The notes below the pieces were generated by a model. That model was not told the DNA's origin. It ran no database searches and was given only the letters and a program-made list of their open reading frames with translations. A stretch of DNA of 64,000 nt, from NCBI GenBank assembly GCA_036506155.1, contig DASXSF010000157.1:1-64000 (forward strand), given 5' to 3'. Position 1 is the first letter of the stretch. Each line of letters begins with the position of its first letter. The translations under genes were made by a program, and so were the position numbers. The stretch is from DASXRA01 sp036506155 (GTDB taxonomy: Bacteria > Actinomycetota > Actinomycetes > Mycobacteriales > Jatrophihabitantaceae). Shown piece after piece: positions 7,964 through 17,838 of the stretch.

Positions 7964-8457
7964 GCTTGCGCCCACTGGGCAGCGAGTTGGTCGCGCCGGG
8001 CCCGTACTGAGCTACGCGTCTGCGGGCTGTCCCGGGTGCCGAGCTCCAGGCGGGCCCACCAGCTGACCCCGTCACGGCCGGGCACCCGGCGGGCAACGAA
8101 CCGCGCCGCTCCCCCGGCAACGGGGAACACCTCCGAGCGGACGACGCTGGCCTCGACCCGGCGTCGAACGGTGGGCGGCAGGTCGCGTGGGACGGTGAGC
8201 CGCAGGTGTATGGGCGGGAGATCCCGCAGCAGAAGATCGTCCAAGAGCTCGGCCTCGGTCACAGTCAGCACGCCGTCACGCCACACCGCCTTGTCGACAA
8301 GCTCCCAACCGATCCGCCGGTACCCGGGCACCCACAAGCCGCGGTTGGTCGCCGCGACGACAGCGGCATCCGTGTCCGCCCAAGACACGATGCGCTCGTC
8401 GCGATCCAGCCCCACGACGAGCTCACCCGGCGGGCGCTCCCGCCGTCCGAAGATCAT
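7951..8457 (-). CDS. Conserved hypothetical protein downstream of dnaG
   Basis: A 168-residue soluble protein beginning MIFGRRERPPGELVVGLDR and containing WADTDAAVVAATNRGLW and a later TVPRDLPPTVRRRVEASV. It looks like the uncharacterised protein often found beside dnaG in actinomycetes. Its ATG overlaps the dnaG stop codon (ATGA, 8454-8457), so it is probably translated by coupling to dnaG. No catalytic motif is visible; function unknown. Confidence 0.75.
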   Translation of the reverse strand: MIFGRRERPPGELVVGLDRDERIVSWADTDAAVVAATNRGLWVPGYRRIGWELVDKAVWRDGVLTVTEAELLDDLLLRDLPPIHLRLTVPRDLPPTVRRRVEASVVRSEVFPVAGGAARFVARRVPGRDGVSWWARLELGTRDSPQTRSSVRARRDQLAAQWAQAQPR

Positions 8458-10307
8458 TCGCCGCCGCTCGCCCGTTCGCGCAGCCTTATCCGGTGCATCT
8501 CGAGCGCGAACAGCTCACCGGACAGCCGGGCGTGCTCCTCGGGCTGATCCTCCGGGTTGATGCGTTGCACGCGCGACTTGAGCGCTGCTACCTGCCGGGA
8601 CACCAGAATCTCCTGGAGGCGCGCCAGCACGACGTCGGAATATCGCTCGGGTGGCAGGTTCGTGTGCAGCGGCTCGACCGCCAGCGCGTGAACGAGGCTG
8701 CGCGCCTCCAGGTCAGGCAGCTGGTCCTCGACGGCGCCGGCCCATGCCGGCCCACTGACCGCGCTGGCCGTGCCACCGGCCGCGGCGATGCCCTGGCGCA
8801 GCGTGACGTGCACCGGCACCACGAACGCGGCGTCCGGCAGGGCGTCGAACGCCGGACCGGCAACCGCCGGCTGCTGCATCGCGACCTTGAGCACCTCACG
8901 CTCGACCGAGGCGACAGCTTCGTCGACCGGGGGCGGCGCCGCACGGCGTGGCGGCGGCTCGGGGCGTCCGCCGGAGCGGACGATGCCGCGTACCCGGGAA
9001 AGAACGCGGTCCGGGTCGTCGACGCCGACGATCCGGGCCAGTAGCTGCGAGTACTGCTCGAGCAGGCCGCGGTCCTTGATCCGCGCGACGATGGGCACAC
9101 CGCGGTCGAGGGCCGCGGATCGTCCCTCGGCGGTGTCGAGATTGAAGCGGTTGGCGGTCGAGCGCAGCACGAACTCGACGAGCGGCACGCGCCGCGCGAC
9201 CAGGTCGCTCACCGCGGTGTCACCGGCCTTCTGGCGCAGCTCGCACGGGTCGAGGCCGTTCGGCTCGATGGCGACGAATGTCTGCGCCATGAACTTCTGG
9301 TCCTCGCCGAACGCTCGCTCGGCGGCCTTCAGGCCCGCCACGTCCCCGTCGAAGGTGAAGATCACCTCGCCGGTGAACGCGTCGGAGTCCATGAGCAGCC
9401 GGCGCAGGATCGCGATGTGCTCGGCGCCGAAGGCCGTGCCGCAGGTCGCCACCGCCGTCGTCACACCGGCGAGGTGGCAGGCCATAACGTCCGTGTAACC
9501 CTCGACTACCACGGCACGGTGCTGGCGGGCGATCTCGCGCTTGGCCAGGTCGACGCCGTAGAGCAGCTGGCTTTTCTTGTAGATGGGCGACTCCGGGGTG
9601 TTGAGGTACTTGGCGTCGACCGGGTCGTCGTCGAACAGGCGGCGGGCACCGAAGCCGACGACGTCGCCACCGATGTCGCGGATCGGCCAGAGCAGACGCC
9701 GGTGGAAGCGGTCGATGAGGGAGCCGCGGGTGGACTGGCGGGACAGGCCCGCCGTAGTCAGCTCCGCCGGCGTGAACCGGCGCGCCAGCAGGTGCTTCGT
9801 GAGCGCGTCCCACCCGGACGGCGCATATCCGCAGCCGTAGCGCACTGCGACGTCGTCGGCGAACCCCCGCTCCATGAGATATTCCCGGGCCGGGCGCGCC
9901 TCGGCGCTTCGCAGCTGCTCGGCGTAGAACTCGGCGGCCACCCGGTGCGCCTCGACGAGCCGGGCTCGCTGCCCTGGCTGCCGCGCAGGGCCTGCGCCGC
10001 CGTCGACGTAACGCAGCCGGATACCTGCCCGGGCAGCCAGCCACTCCGCCGCCTCGGTGAAGCTCAGGTTTTCGATGCGCTCGACGAACCGGATCACGTC
10101 CCCGCCGGCGCCGCAGCCGAAACAATGGAACAGACCCTTGGCCGGCGACACCGACAGCGACGGCGACTTCTCGTCGTGGAACGGGCACAGCCCCTTGAGG
10201 TTGCCCCCGCCGGCATTGCGCAGCTGCACGTGCTCGCCGATCACGTCGGCGATAGGCGACTTCTCACGGACCGCGGCGATGTCCTCGTCCCGGATACGCC
10301 CCGCCAC
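8454..10307 (-). CDS. dnaG: DNA primase DnaG
   Basis: A 617-residue primase that makes RNA primers for chromosome replication together with the replicative helicase. The N-terminal CHC2 zinc domain has C41, H44, C62 and C65 (CPFHDEKSPS and HCFGCGAGG). The central TOPRIM core shows EGYTDV and FTFDGDVAGLKAAERAF. The C-terminal helical region (about 430-617) should bind the helicase. Length fits actinobacterial DnaG. The start is GTG. It is followed by a four-base overlap with the downstream hypothetical gene. The sigma-factor gene often found near dnaG is not present. Confidence 0.97.
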   Translation of the reverse strand: MAGRIRDEDIAAVREKSPIADVIGEHVQLRNAGGGNLKGLCPFHDEKSPSLSVSPAKGLFHCFGCGAGGDVIRFVERIENLSFTEAAEWLAARAGIRLRYVDGGAGPARQPGQRARLVEAHRVAAEFYAEQLRSAEARPAREYLMERGFADDVAVRYGCGYAPSGWDALTKHLLARRFTPAELTTAGLSRQSTRGSLIDRFHRRLLWPIRDIGGDVVGFGARRLFDDDPVDAKYLNTPESPIYKKSQLLYGVDLAKREIARQHRAVVVEGYTDVMACHLAGVTTAVATCGTAFGAEHIAILRRLLMDSDAFTGEVIFTFDGDVAGLKAAERAFGEDQKFMAQTFVAIEPNGLDPCELRQKAGDTAVSDLVARRVPLVEFVLRSTANRFNLDTAEGRSAALDRGVPIVARIKDRGLLEQYSQLLARIVGVDDPDRVLSRVRGIVRSGGRPEPPPRRAAPPPVDEAVASVEREVLKVAMQQPAVAGPAFDALPDAAFVVPVHVTLRQGIAAAGGTASAVSGPAWAGAVEDQLPDLEARSLVHALAVEPLHTNLPPERYSDVVLARLQEILVSRQVAALKSRVQRINPEDQPEEHARLSGELFALEMHRIRLRERASGGE

Positions 10308-10338
10308 GGACCAGAGTGTAGGCCGCTCGGCGGGCGGG

Positions 10339-11142
10339 TCATTTCAGCAGCAGCTGCCCGAGGCGGCGCGACGCGATGTACATCCCGACGCCGCCGAGGA
10401 CGACCAGGTAGGCGAGCGACACGAGCATCGACGAGGTGAGGCTGCCCAGGATCAGGCCGCGCAGCAGGTTGACGCCCTGGTACAGCGGCGTGATACGTAC
10501 CAGCCACTGCACGGCCCCGTTATAGACCGACAACGGGTAGAACGTCGCCGAGAAGAGGAACATCGGCAAGATCGCCAACTGGATGAACTCGAAGTCCTGC
10601 CACGAGCGCATCCACGTGGTGCACGCCATGCCCGCCGCGGCGAACGCGAAGCTGATCAGGACGGCGACCGGGAAGGCCAGCAGCGCCCACCACGACACCA
10701 CCAAACCCAGTCCGGACATCACGATCAGGAACACCAGCGAGTACGACGCCCCGCGCAGCAGGGCCCAGCCCACCTCGCCGGTGGCGACGTCCCAGGGCCG
10801 CATCGGCGTGGCCAGCACCGCATCGTAGAGGTGCAGGAACTTCATCTTGAAGTAGATGTTGAACGTCGCGTCGAAGATGGCTCCGTTCATCGCCGACGTG
10901 GCCAGCATCGCCGGCGCGACGAACTGCGCGTACGTGACGACCGTGCCATCGGCAAGGGTGAAATCCCCGACCAGCTTGCCGACGCCGATGCCGATCGACA
11001 GCAGATAGAACACCGGCTCGAAGAAGCCGGATACGAAGTAGATCCACGCCCTGCGGTAGGCGAGGAAGTTCCGCTCGATCATGCGCCAACCGGCGGAACG
11101 GACGAGCGGCAGCGGCGTGACCCGGACGACGACCCCAGTCAT
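10339..11142 (-). CDS. ABC-2 type transporter permease (second subunit)
   Basis: A 267-residue integral membrane protein with six predicted membrane segments and an ABC-2 permease signature near the C-terminus (FLFSATFYPLSVYN...VRITPLYQGVNLLRG). It is the last gene of a three-gene exporter operon. Its ATG at 11142 overlaps the TGA of the first permease (ATGA), implying coupled synthesis of the two halves of the channel. Related DrrB/NodJ-type systems export drugs or lipids; the substrate here is unknown. Confidence 0.88.
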   Translation of the reverse strand: MTGVVVRVTPLPLVRSAGWRMIERNFLAYRRAWIYFVSGFFEPVFYLLSIGIGVGKLVGDFTLADGTVVTYAQFVAPAMLATSAMNGAIFDATFNIYFKMKFLHLYDAVLATPMRPWDVATGEVGWALLRGASYSLVFLIVMSGLGLVVSWWALLAFPVAVLISFAFAAAGMACTTWMRSWQDFEFIQLAILPMFLFSATFYPLSVYNGAVQWLVRITPLYQGVNLLRGLILGSLTSSMLVSLAYLVVLGGVGMYIASRRLGQLLLK

Positions 11143-11907
11143 CGCACCAACCGCCGCGTCAGGCCGCGCACGGTCAGCAATGTCCCGGCGCCGATCCATA
11201 TCAGCAGGTATGCCGCGTGGCCGAGCGTCGGCCACAGCGAAGCCACGCCGAGGCTGAGATCGCGCGACATCATGACGCCGTGCCACAACGGCGTGACGTA
11301 TGCCAGCCACTCGATGCCGTCAGGCAGCTGCGTCACGGGGAAGAAGGCGCCGGAGAACAGGAACATAGGGATGACGCCGAAGCGGAAGATCATCGCGAAG
11401 CCGGCGTCGCTCTCCAGCCGGGACGCGATCGCGAATACCGGTGCCGCGAATGCCAGCCCGACCAGGGGTGCGACGGCGAGGCAGAACACGCCGAGCGGTG
11501 ATTCGATCGCCCCGAATGCGGCGATCACGCCGAGGAACACCGCGCATGTGGTCGTGACTCGGAACGCGATGAAGCCGAGCTGCCCCACCACAATGTCCCT
11601 TATCCGCAAAGGGGTTGCGGCCATGGCGTGAAAGACGAAATTCCACTTGATCTTGCCCATGATCGGATAAGTCGACTCGCCAACCGCCGTCTGCATCGCG
11701 GTCGCAGCGAGCAGTCCGGGGGCGATGTAGGCGAGGTATGAGACGCCACCGAGCGCACCGGCCCCGGCATTCTGGTCGACGAAATGACCGAGGCCCACGC
11801 CCATCGCGGCGAGATACAGCAGCGGCATCAGGAAGCTGGAGATGACGCTGCCCTTCCAGGTGCGGCGGTAGGCCGTCGCCCAGTAGTCGTACTGGCGTGC
11901 CAGCGCG

Positions 11908-11915
<8 letters not shown>
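11139..11915 (-). CDS. ABC-2 type transporter permease (first subunit)
   Basis: A 258-residue protein with six predicted membrane segments and the ABC-2 motif FLFSGAFFPVTQLPDGIEW. It begins YDYWATAYRRTWKGSVISSFL, typical of NodJ/DrrB-like permeases. The start is a TTG at 11915, overlapping the end of the ATPase gene by eight bases, with GGAG five bases before it. It should form a heterodimeric channel with the next permease, driven by the ATPase upstream. Confidence 0.88.
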
Positions 11916-12831
<916 letters not shown>

Positions 12832-12911
12832 CTCGGACACGACTGCGAGATTAACGTCCGCTCCCGACACTCCCCACCCGGTTTGCGGCCGTCGTTGCGC
12901 CGGGCTGCCGG

Positions 12912-13448
12912 GTGGCCGATCCTTCAGGCGTGGCGAGTTCGTACGTACGCGGAGCGACCGGCGTGCCCGTCAGCCCGCGTCGCATCGCCTGGGTGACGGC
13001 CGGTCTGGGTGTCGCCACGCTGGTGTTCCTCGTCGTCGTGCTGACCGTATCCGCGATCGACGCGCAGTCGCGGACGAATCGGCTGCGCCGCACGGGCGTG
13101 CCGGTCGAGGCGACGGTGACACGCTGCGTCGGGCAGGCATCGGGCACCGGAATCACCACGATCGGCTATACCTGCCGTGCTGTGTTCGCGCTGGCCGGTG
13201 ACCAGCACGAGGCGGTGCTGGGCGGTAGTTCGGTGTTGCGCGCCACGGGCGACGTTGTCGCGGCCGTGGTCGATCCACGCAACGCGTCGGTGGTCGTGAC
13301 CGCCCAGAGCGTCGCGCGGTCGAGGTCCTCGTGGACGGCGTTCATCGCGCCCGCCGCGCTGCTCGCGGTGCTGCTCGGAATCGTGGCGATCGGCGCACGC
13401 CGGCTGCGACTCCCGCGCGCGATCAGACAGACGAGCACTCCGAGATAG
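12912..13448 (+). CDS. Two-pass membrane protein (DUF3592-like)
   Basis: About 178 residues. The first membrane segment (VTAGLGVATLVFLVVVLTVSA) is followed by an extracellular domain with GVPVEATVTRCVGQ and TTIGYTCRAVFALAGDQ, then a second segment (TAFIAPAALLAVLLGIVAIGARRL). This is the layout of DUF3592-type proteins, of unknown function. The start is uncertain among GTG codons near 12912 and 12930. It is divergent from the exporter operon, and its 3' end overlaps a decayed gene on the other strand. Confidence 0.65.
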   Translation: MADPSGVASSYVRGATGVPVSPRRIAWVTAGLGVATLVFLVVVLTVSAIDAQSRTNRLRRTGVPVEATVTRCVGQASGTGITTIGYTCRAVFALAGDQHEAVLGGSSVLRATGDVVAAVVDPRNASVVVTAQSVARSRSSWTAFIAPAALLAVLLGIVAIGARRLRLPRAIRQTSTPR

Positions 13449-13556
13449 CGTAAGACGACGACGAAGATAGGCCACAGCGCCTTGCCCACCGGATAGGGCA
13501 CAGAAAGAACCACAGCATCGACCAAGACGCCTGACTGCTGCCGAACCGATCAGGAG
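13400..13556 (-). pseudogene. Remnant of a PLDc_N-type membrane protein
   Basis: On the minus strand one frame gives VGKALWPIFVVVLRYLGVLV followed by CLIARGSRSR, closely resembling the second membrane segment of small actinobacterial proteins with a phospholipase D-nuclease N-terminal (PLDc_N) domain (typically KALW-[IV]-IF...LG-V-x-[IV]-Y-LIARG). The preceding residues (WSMLWFFLCPI) lie in a different frame near 13500. No complete gene exists, so this is a broken fragment overlapping the 3' end of the DUF3592-like gene. Confidence 0.4.
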
Positions 13557-13977
13557 CGACAGCATTGCCTGCCCACTCGCGACGGGCGGGATGATCGCGA
13601 GTCGCAGACTTCGGGAGATTGTCCCATCTGTGCCGGAATTGTGCTGTCATCGCAGGCTCACGGCCAGCACCCTTGCGCGGTGACGGCGGGGCATCCGCCG
13701 CCATAGCGATCCTTACGCGTGCGGCCCGCCTAAGCGGGTTTCCACCGCACCGGAGGGTCGATTGCCTGGCGGGAGACTCGCCAGCCCGCCGGCCTCGAGT
13801 TCTCGTCCGGCTGGCAGGGCCGTGGAACGATGAAGGACTCGCGATCCCAGGTGGGTCGCATGCTGGCCGTCGGATCGCTTTGCTACCGGGGTCGAAAGGG
13901 GGCGTCGATGAGTCCACCACGACGGGGCTGCGGCTCGACCAGGCCTGCTCAGACCGTCGGATGACGGGCTGACTCGC
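13557..13977. other. Region upstream of the SulP gene, no gene seen
   Basis: About 420 bases. Several frames are open on both strands, but none has recognisable protein content or a ribosome site. It should contain the promoter of the SulP transporter gene. Confidence 0.3.
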
Positions 13978-15726
13978 ATGGTTATCGGCGCCGATCCGAA
14001 GATCGCTGGTCGAGGTGTCGGCCGTCTGTCGTTTGTTCCGGGCTGGGCGATGGTCTCGTCGTATCAGCGTCGGTGGCTGGCGAAGGACATCGTCGCCGGG
14101 CTGGTGCTATCGGCGTTGCTGGTCCCGCAGGGAATGGCCTACGCGCAGCTCGCGGGACTTCCACCTATCACCGGCCTGTACACGTCGATCCTGTGCCTGC
14201 TCGGGTACGCGGTCTTCGGCCCGTCGCGGGTGTTGGTGCTCGGCCCCGACTCCGCATTGGGCCCCATGATCGCGGCTACGGTGACGCCGCTCATCGTTGC
14301 CGGCGGTGATCCGGCCGAGGCGATCGCCTTGGCGTCCCTTCTGGCGATCCTCGTCGGTGTGATCATGACTGTCGCTGGGCTGGCCAAATTCGGGTTCGTG
14401 GCGGACCTCCTGTCCAAGCCCACCCAGATCGGCTACATGAGCGGTCTCGCCGTCACGATCGTCGTAGGTCAGCTGCCGAAACTGTTCGGCTTCTCGCTGG
14501 ATACGAACGGTCTGATCTCAGAGATCTCGGGCTTCGTGACTAATGTGGCCGACGACGCGAACACCACGGCTGCAATTATTGGCATCGCTTCGCTGGCCGG
14601 GATTCTGCTGCTGCAGCGGCTCATGCCGAAGATTCCCGCGGTCCTCGTTGCTGTTGTTCTGGCGTCGATTGCCGTCAACGTCTTCGACCTGAAATCACAC
14701 GGTGTCGACACCATCGGCGTCCTGCCCCGAGGCTTTCCACCGTTCACCATCCCGACTGTCGCATGGTCTGACGTCCCACCGCTGTTCGTCGGCGCGCTCG
14801 CGATCGCGGTGGTTGCGTTGGCCGACACCATGTCGACCGCGTCCTCGTTCGCGTCCCGGCGTGCGGAGCGGGTGCAGGGCAACCAGGAGATGATCGGTAT
14901 CGGTGCGGCGAACGTGGCTGCTGGCCTGTTTCAGGGCTTCCCGGTCAGTACGAGCGGCTCGCGCACCGCCGTTGCGGATCAGGCTGGGTCAAAATCGCAG
15001 GTCACCGGTGTTGTGGGCGCGGGGGTGATCACGCTTGTGGTCGTGCTCTTCCCGTCCCTGATGCAGTATGTGCCGCAACCGACACTGGCAGCGATCGTCA
15101 TCGCGGCTGCGGTGTCGTTGGTCGACGTGCGAGCAACCCGTCGGCTGTGGCAGCAGCGGCGGATCGAGTTCATGTTGTCGATTGCCGCTCTGCTCGCCGT
15201 GGCGCTGCTCGGTGTGCTCCCGGGCATCCTCATTGCCGTGGCGCTGTCGATCCTCAATGTGTTCCGCCGTGTCTGGTGGCCCCACCAGGCCGAGCTCGGC
15301 CGAGTCGAAGGCATCGAGGGACTGCATGACACCGGGCTGCATCCGGAGGCCGAGTTGCTCCCCGGTCTGGTGGTCTATCGATTCGACGCTCCTCTGATCT
15401 TCGCAAATGCCCGGACCTTCGGCGAACAGATCCGAGCGATCGCCGAGCGCAGTCCGGGACTCAACTGGATCGTGATCGCCGCTGAGCCGATCACCGATGT
15501 CGATACCACGGCGTCGGACATGCTCCAGGAATTGGACGTTTGGCTGAACGAACGCGGCATCTCGCTGATCTTCGCGGAGATGAAGGAACCAGTTCGCGAG
15601 AAGCTCGAGCGCTATGAACTCACGCGCACCATCGACCCCAACCACTTCTTCCCGACGCTCGATGCCGCAGTGGAACGGTACGTGACCGAGACGGACGCCG
15701 CCTGGCAATCACCGGACGTCGGATAG
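13978..15726 (+). CDS. SulP-family anion transporter with STAS domain
   Basis: A 582-residue secondary transporter. The membrane domain (about residues 25-420) contains the SulP consensus region VLSALLVPQGMAYAQLAGLP and PITGLYTSIL, and later QGFPVSTSGSRTAV. The C-terminal STAS domain (about 440-560) has VYRFDAPLIFANARTF and a D-T-T-A-S-D-M-L motif. Family members move sulfate, bicarbonate or related anions across the plasma membrane; no carbonic anhydrase or sulfate-assimilation gene is adjacent, so the substrate is open. The ATG at 13978 is used. The base composition seems somewhat less GC-biased than the housekeeping genes, which hints at acquisition; that is inference only. Confidence 0.92.
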   Translation: MVIGADPKIAGRGVGRLSFVPGWAMVSSYQRRWLAKDIVAGLVLSALLVPQGMAYAQLAGLPPITGLYTSILCLLGYAVFGPSRVLVLGPDSALGPMIAATVTPLIVAGGDPAEAIALASLLAILVGVIMTVAGLAKFGFVADLLSKPTQIGYMSGLAVTIVVGQLPKLFGFSLDTNGLISEISGFVTNVADDANTTAAIIGIASLAGILLLQRLMPKIPAVLVAVVLASIAVNVFDLKSHGVDTIGVLPRGFPPFTIPTVAWSDVPPLFVGALAIAVVALADTMSTASSFASRRAERVQGNQEMIGIGAANVAAGLFQGFPVSTSGSRTAVADQAGSKSQVTGVVGAGVITLVVVLFPSLMQYVPQPTLAAIVIAAAVSLVDVRATRRLWQQRRIEFMLSIAALLAVALLGVLPGILIAVALSILNVFRRVWWPHQAELGRVEGIEGLHDTGLHPEAELLPGLVVYRFDAPLIFANARTFGEQIRAIAERSPGLNWIVIAAEPITDVDTTASDMLQELDVWLNERGISLIFAEMKEPVREKLERYELTRTIDPNHFFPTLDAAVERYVTETDAAWQSPDVG

Positions 15727-15970
15727 GCGGCGACGTCGCTCGGATGGGGTCATCGCCCCACGCCGGGACGGGGAGATCGGGAGCATGGCGTCGGGAACGT
15801 CGCGAGCCAGCCCCCGACGATCCCGCTGTGGCTCCATGCACCTTCGGCAGGTCGATGCCGCCGCGGCAAGAGGTAGGTTCGGCGCTACGCGACGGGCAAC
15901 TGGTGCCGGGCGTGCCGGCGGATGCCATGCTCGCGATCGTGATTTCGACGATCGGATCGTTGCCGTTGGG

Positions 15971-16837
15971 GTGGCCGTGCCCGGGCTTCTCGCGCTGCTA
16001 GCCGCGACCGCGTTCGCCGTCGGGTCCGCGTTGCAGCAGCGGGGTGCGCTGCGCACGACCGCGACTGGCGAGGACACCCGGTTCCTTGTGCAGTTGTGGC
16101 GCCAGCCGGTGTGGTTGCTGGGCGCCCTGATGCAAGCGGTGGGGTGGGTCTTGCAGGCGCTGGCGCTGCATGAGGGATCGTTCGTCGCGGTCCAGACGCT
16201 GACCACGCTGAGCTTGGTGATCGCCTTGCCGTTCGGTGCCTGGCTGACGAATCAACCGATCACCGGCACGGTGGTGCTCGGCGCGGCCGCGGCTACCGGC
16301 GGAATCGTTGTGTTCCTGTCCGTCGGCTCCCCCACGAGCGGGGCGACGACGCCGGGCGCGCGGGACTGGTGGGTCGCCGGGTTGGGCTGCCTGATCGTGA
16401 TCGTCGTGCTAACAGCCGTCGGGCGCGGCTGCGAATCCGCCCTACGAGCAGTGTTGTTCGGGGCCGCCGCCGGCATCGCCTTCGGTCTGCAAGCTGCGAT
16501 CACCAAGGTGTTCACCGACATCATCGGGAAGGGTCTGCACGCGATCCTGCGCAGCTGGCAGACCTACGCCCTGATCGCATCGGCGCTGATTGGCTTCGCG
16601 TTGCAGCAGGGCGCGCTCAAGACCGGTGCATTGGCTGCCGCGCTGGCCTCTTCCAATGCGATGACACTGCTGTCCAGCGTTGCGCTGGGACTGACCGTGT
16701 TCAGCGAATCGCTCGAGTCCGGCGCAGTAAGCACTGCGGTGGTGATCGCCGGGCTCGGCCTCATCGTCGTCGGTGTCGTGGTGCTCGCGCGGGCACTTGC
16801 CGCCACGCCGCGCACCGAATCGCCGGCAATCGACTAA
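15971..16837 (+). CDS. DMT-like (EamA/NIPA-type) membrane protein
   Basis: About 288 residues with nine or ten hydrophobic segments. The start is set at the GTG at 15971, just before the first segment (PGLLALLAATAFAVGSALQQ). Upstream in-frame residues are polar and unlike a transporter. GSALQQRGAL and later GFALQQGALKTGALAAAL resemble paired halves of the drug/metabolite transporter superfamily and the NIPA-like magnesium group. Substrate unknown. No ribosome site is obvious, so the start is provisional. It is isolated, with 244 bases separating it from the SulP gene. Confidence 0.75.
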   Translation: MAVPGLLALLAATAFAVGSALQQRGALRTTATGEDTRFLVQLWRQPVWLLGALMQAVGWVLQALALHEGSFVAVQTLTTLSLVIALPFGAWLTNQPITGTVVLGAAAATGGIVVFLSVGSPTSGATTPGARDWWVAGLGCLIVIVVLTAVGRGCESALRAVLFGAAAGIAFGLQAAITKVFTDIIGKGLHAILRSWQTYALIASALIGFALQQGALKTGALAAALASSNAMTLLSSVALGLTVFSESLESGAVSTAVVIAGLGLIVVGVVVLARALAATPRTESPAID

Positions 16838-17268
16838 GGATTGCCCCTCGGCGCGGATTCGCCTACGGCTCGGCCTGTGCGGGCCCTTTCGCGAGTGGCC
16901 TGCGCGGATCGGCCGGCCATCGTCTAGGCGCGAGAGTCGAGGAGCGTCGCGATGGGACGTCGGGCCGAGAGTTCGTGTCGGCGGCCAGACGTGCGACTCT
17001 ATCGGGACGCCTTCGGCAAGATGCCGATGCGGCTTCCCCCGTGGGTAGCACTGCCGGTAGGTAAGCGCGATCTTCGGTCGGCTTGCGCCCAACTGAAGCG
17101 CGTCGACACCTGATTGGGCTACCGACGCCGCGGTTGACGCTGGGTGCCGGACCGTGGGCAACGACGACTGTCCACTGTAGACAGAGTGTCATTGAACTAC
17201 TGTCGCCGGAGGACGCACGAGGCGCACCAGGCACAGTCCAGGTCGACCCACCCGGCGCCAGACACGCC
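16838..17268. other. Intergenic stretch after the DMT-like gene
   Basis: About 430 bases without a recognisable gene, hairpin or ribosome site on either strand. It ends at the tRNA-like fragment at 17269. Confidence 0.3.
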
Positions 17269-17333
17269 GCTCGACGCCGAGCGTCCGGCTGTCAACCGGC
17301 AGGATATTGGTTCGAGTCCAGTCGGGGCAGCCA
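17269..17333 (+). pseudogene. tRNA-Asn-derived fragment with GTC anticodon
   Basis: From 17279 to 17333, 50 of 54 aligned bases match the 3' part of the tRNA-Asn at 7056-7131, including the T arm (GGTTCGAGTCC), encoded CCA and the unusual T-C pair at 27:43. The anticodon loop reads CTGTCAA (GTC, as in tRNA-Asp). A short D-arm-like hairpin (GCTC-6-GAGC) precedes it, but no 5' strand complementary to the acceptor CGGGGCA is present, so it is not a functional tRNA. It looks like a leftover half-site of integration at a tRNA gene, or a partial duplication. Confidence 0.6.
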
Positions 17334-17436
17334 CCTCCAGGTCAGTGATTCCGGGCTCTTCGGCTCCCCGCAAGATCGCAGAAGTCGATCACTGTCAATG
17401 ACGGTATCGCGCCCGCCGATAGCGGAGCCGACGACG

Positions 17437-17453
17437 TCACCTGTGGCAGGTGA
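17437..17453. promoter_or_regulatory. Short perfect inverted repeat, possible operator
   Basis: TCACCTG-TGG-CAGGTGA is a perfect 7-bp inverted repeat with a 3-base centre. It lies 143 bases before the truncated antiporter start and about 100 bases after the tRNA-like fragment. Size and symmetry suit a dimeric repressor site, but no regulator is adjacent, so its role is speculative. Confidence 0.25.
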
Positions 17454-17595
17454 TGTAGCGCGCACGCCTGGCGCAAATGATGAACGGTAAGGCTGCTGGC
17501 GGGAGGAGCCCGCAGGTGGACGAGACATGGTTCGCATTCGCTGCGGCGCTGCTGGCTGAGCGGACCAGCTCGGACGCGGTGTGCGGAGCAGACCG

Positions 17596-17838
17596 ATGAG
17601 CTCCGCCGATCTGGCTCTCGTGGCGGCCCTGGTATTCGGGTGGGGTCTGTTCTCGGCCAGCCTGGAGCGGGCGGACATCACCGCTCCCATCGTGTTCGTT
17701 GCAGCCGGTCTGCTGCTCATGCACGGACCACTGGCTCCGCTCGGCATCTCGCCGAGCCCGGCGAGCGTGCGAGCCTTGGCCGAGGCGACGCTCGTCGCAA
17801 ATGCGAGACCGCCCCCGAAGCTGCCGTCGACTGTGTGA
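17596..17838 (+). pseudogene. Truncated cation:proton antiporter, N-terminal 67 codons
   Basis: From the ATG at 17596 the frame reads SSADLALVAALVFGWGLFSA and then ITAPIVFVAAGLLLMHGPLA...SVRALAEATLV, the first two membrane segments of an NhaP-type sodium/proton antiporter. Homology stops near 17797. The last 13 codons are unrelated and lie antisense to the PAP2 gene's final coding part. A complete antiporter would need about 400 more residues, so this is a 5' fragment left by a deletion or insertion. It overlaps the PAP2 gene tail-to-tail. Confidence 0.65.

Noticed and set aside
10057..11631. 524-codon open frame antisense to dnaG and the ABC-2 permeases
   Set aside because: Highly charged, low-complexity translation mirrored by conserved proteins on the other strand.
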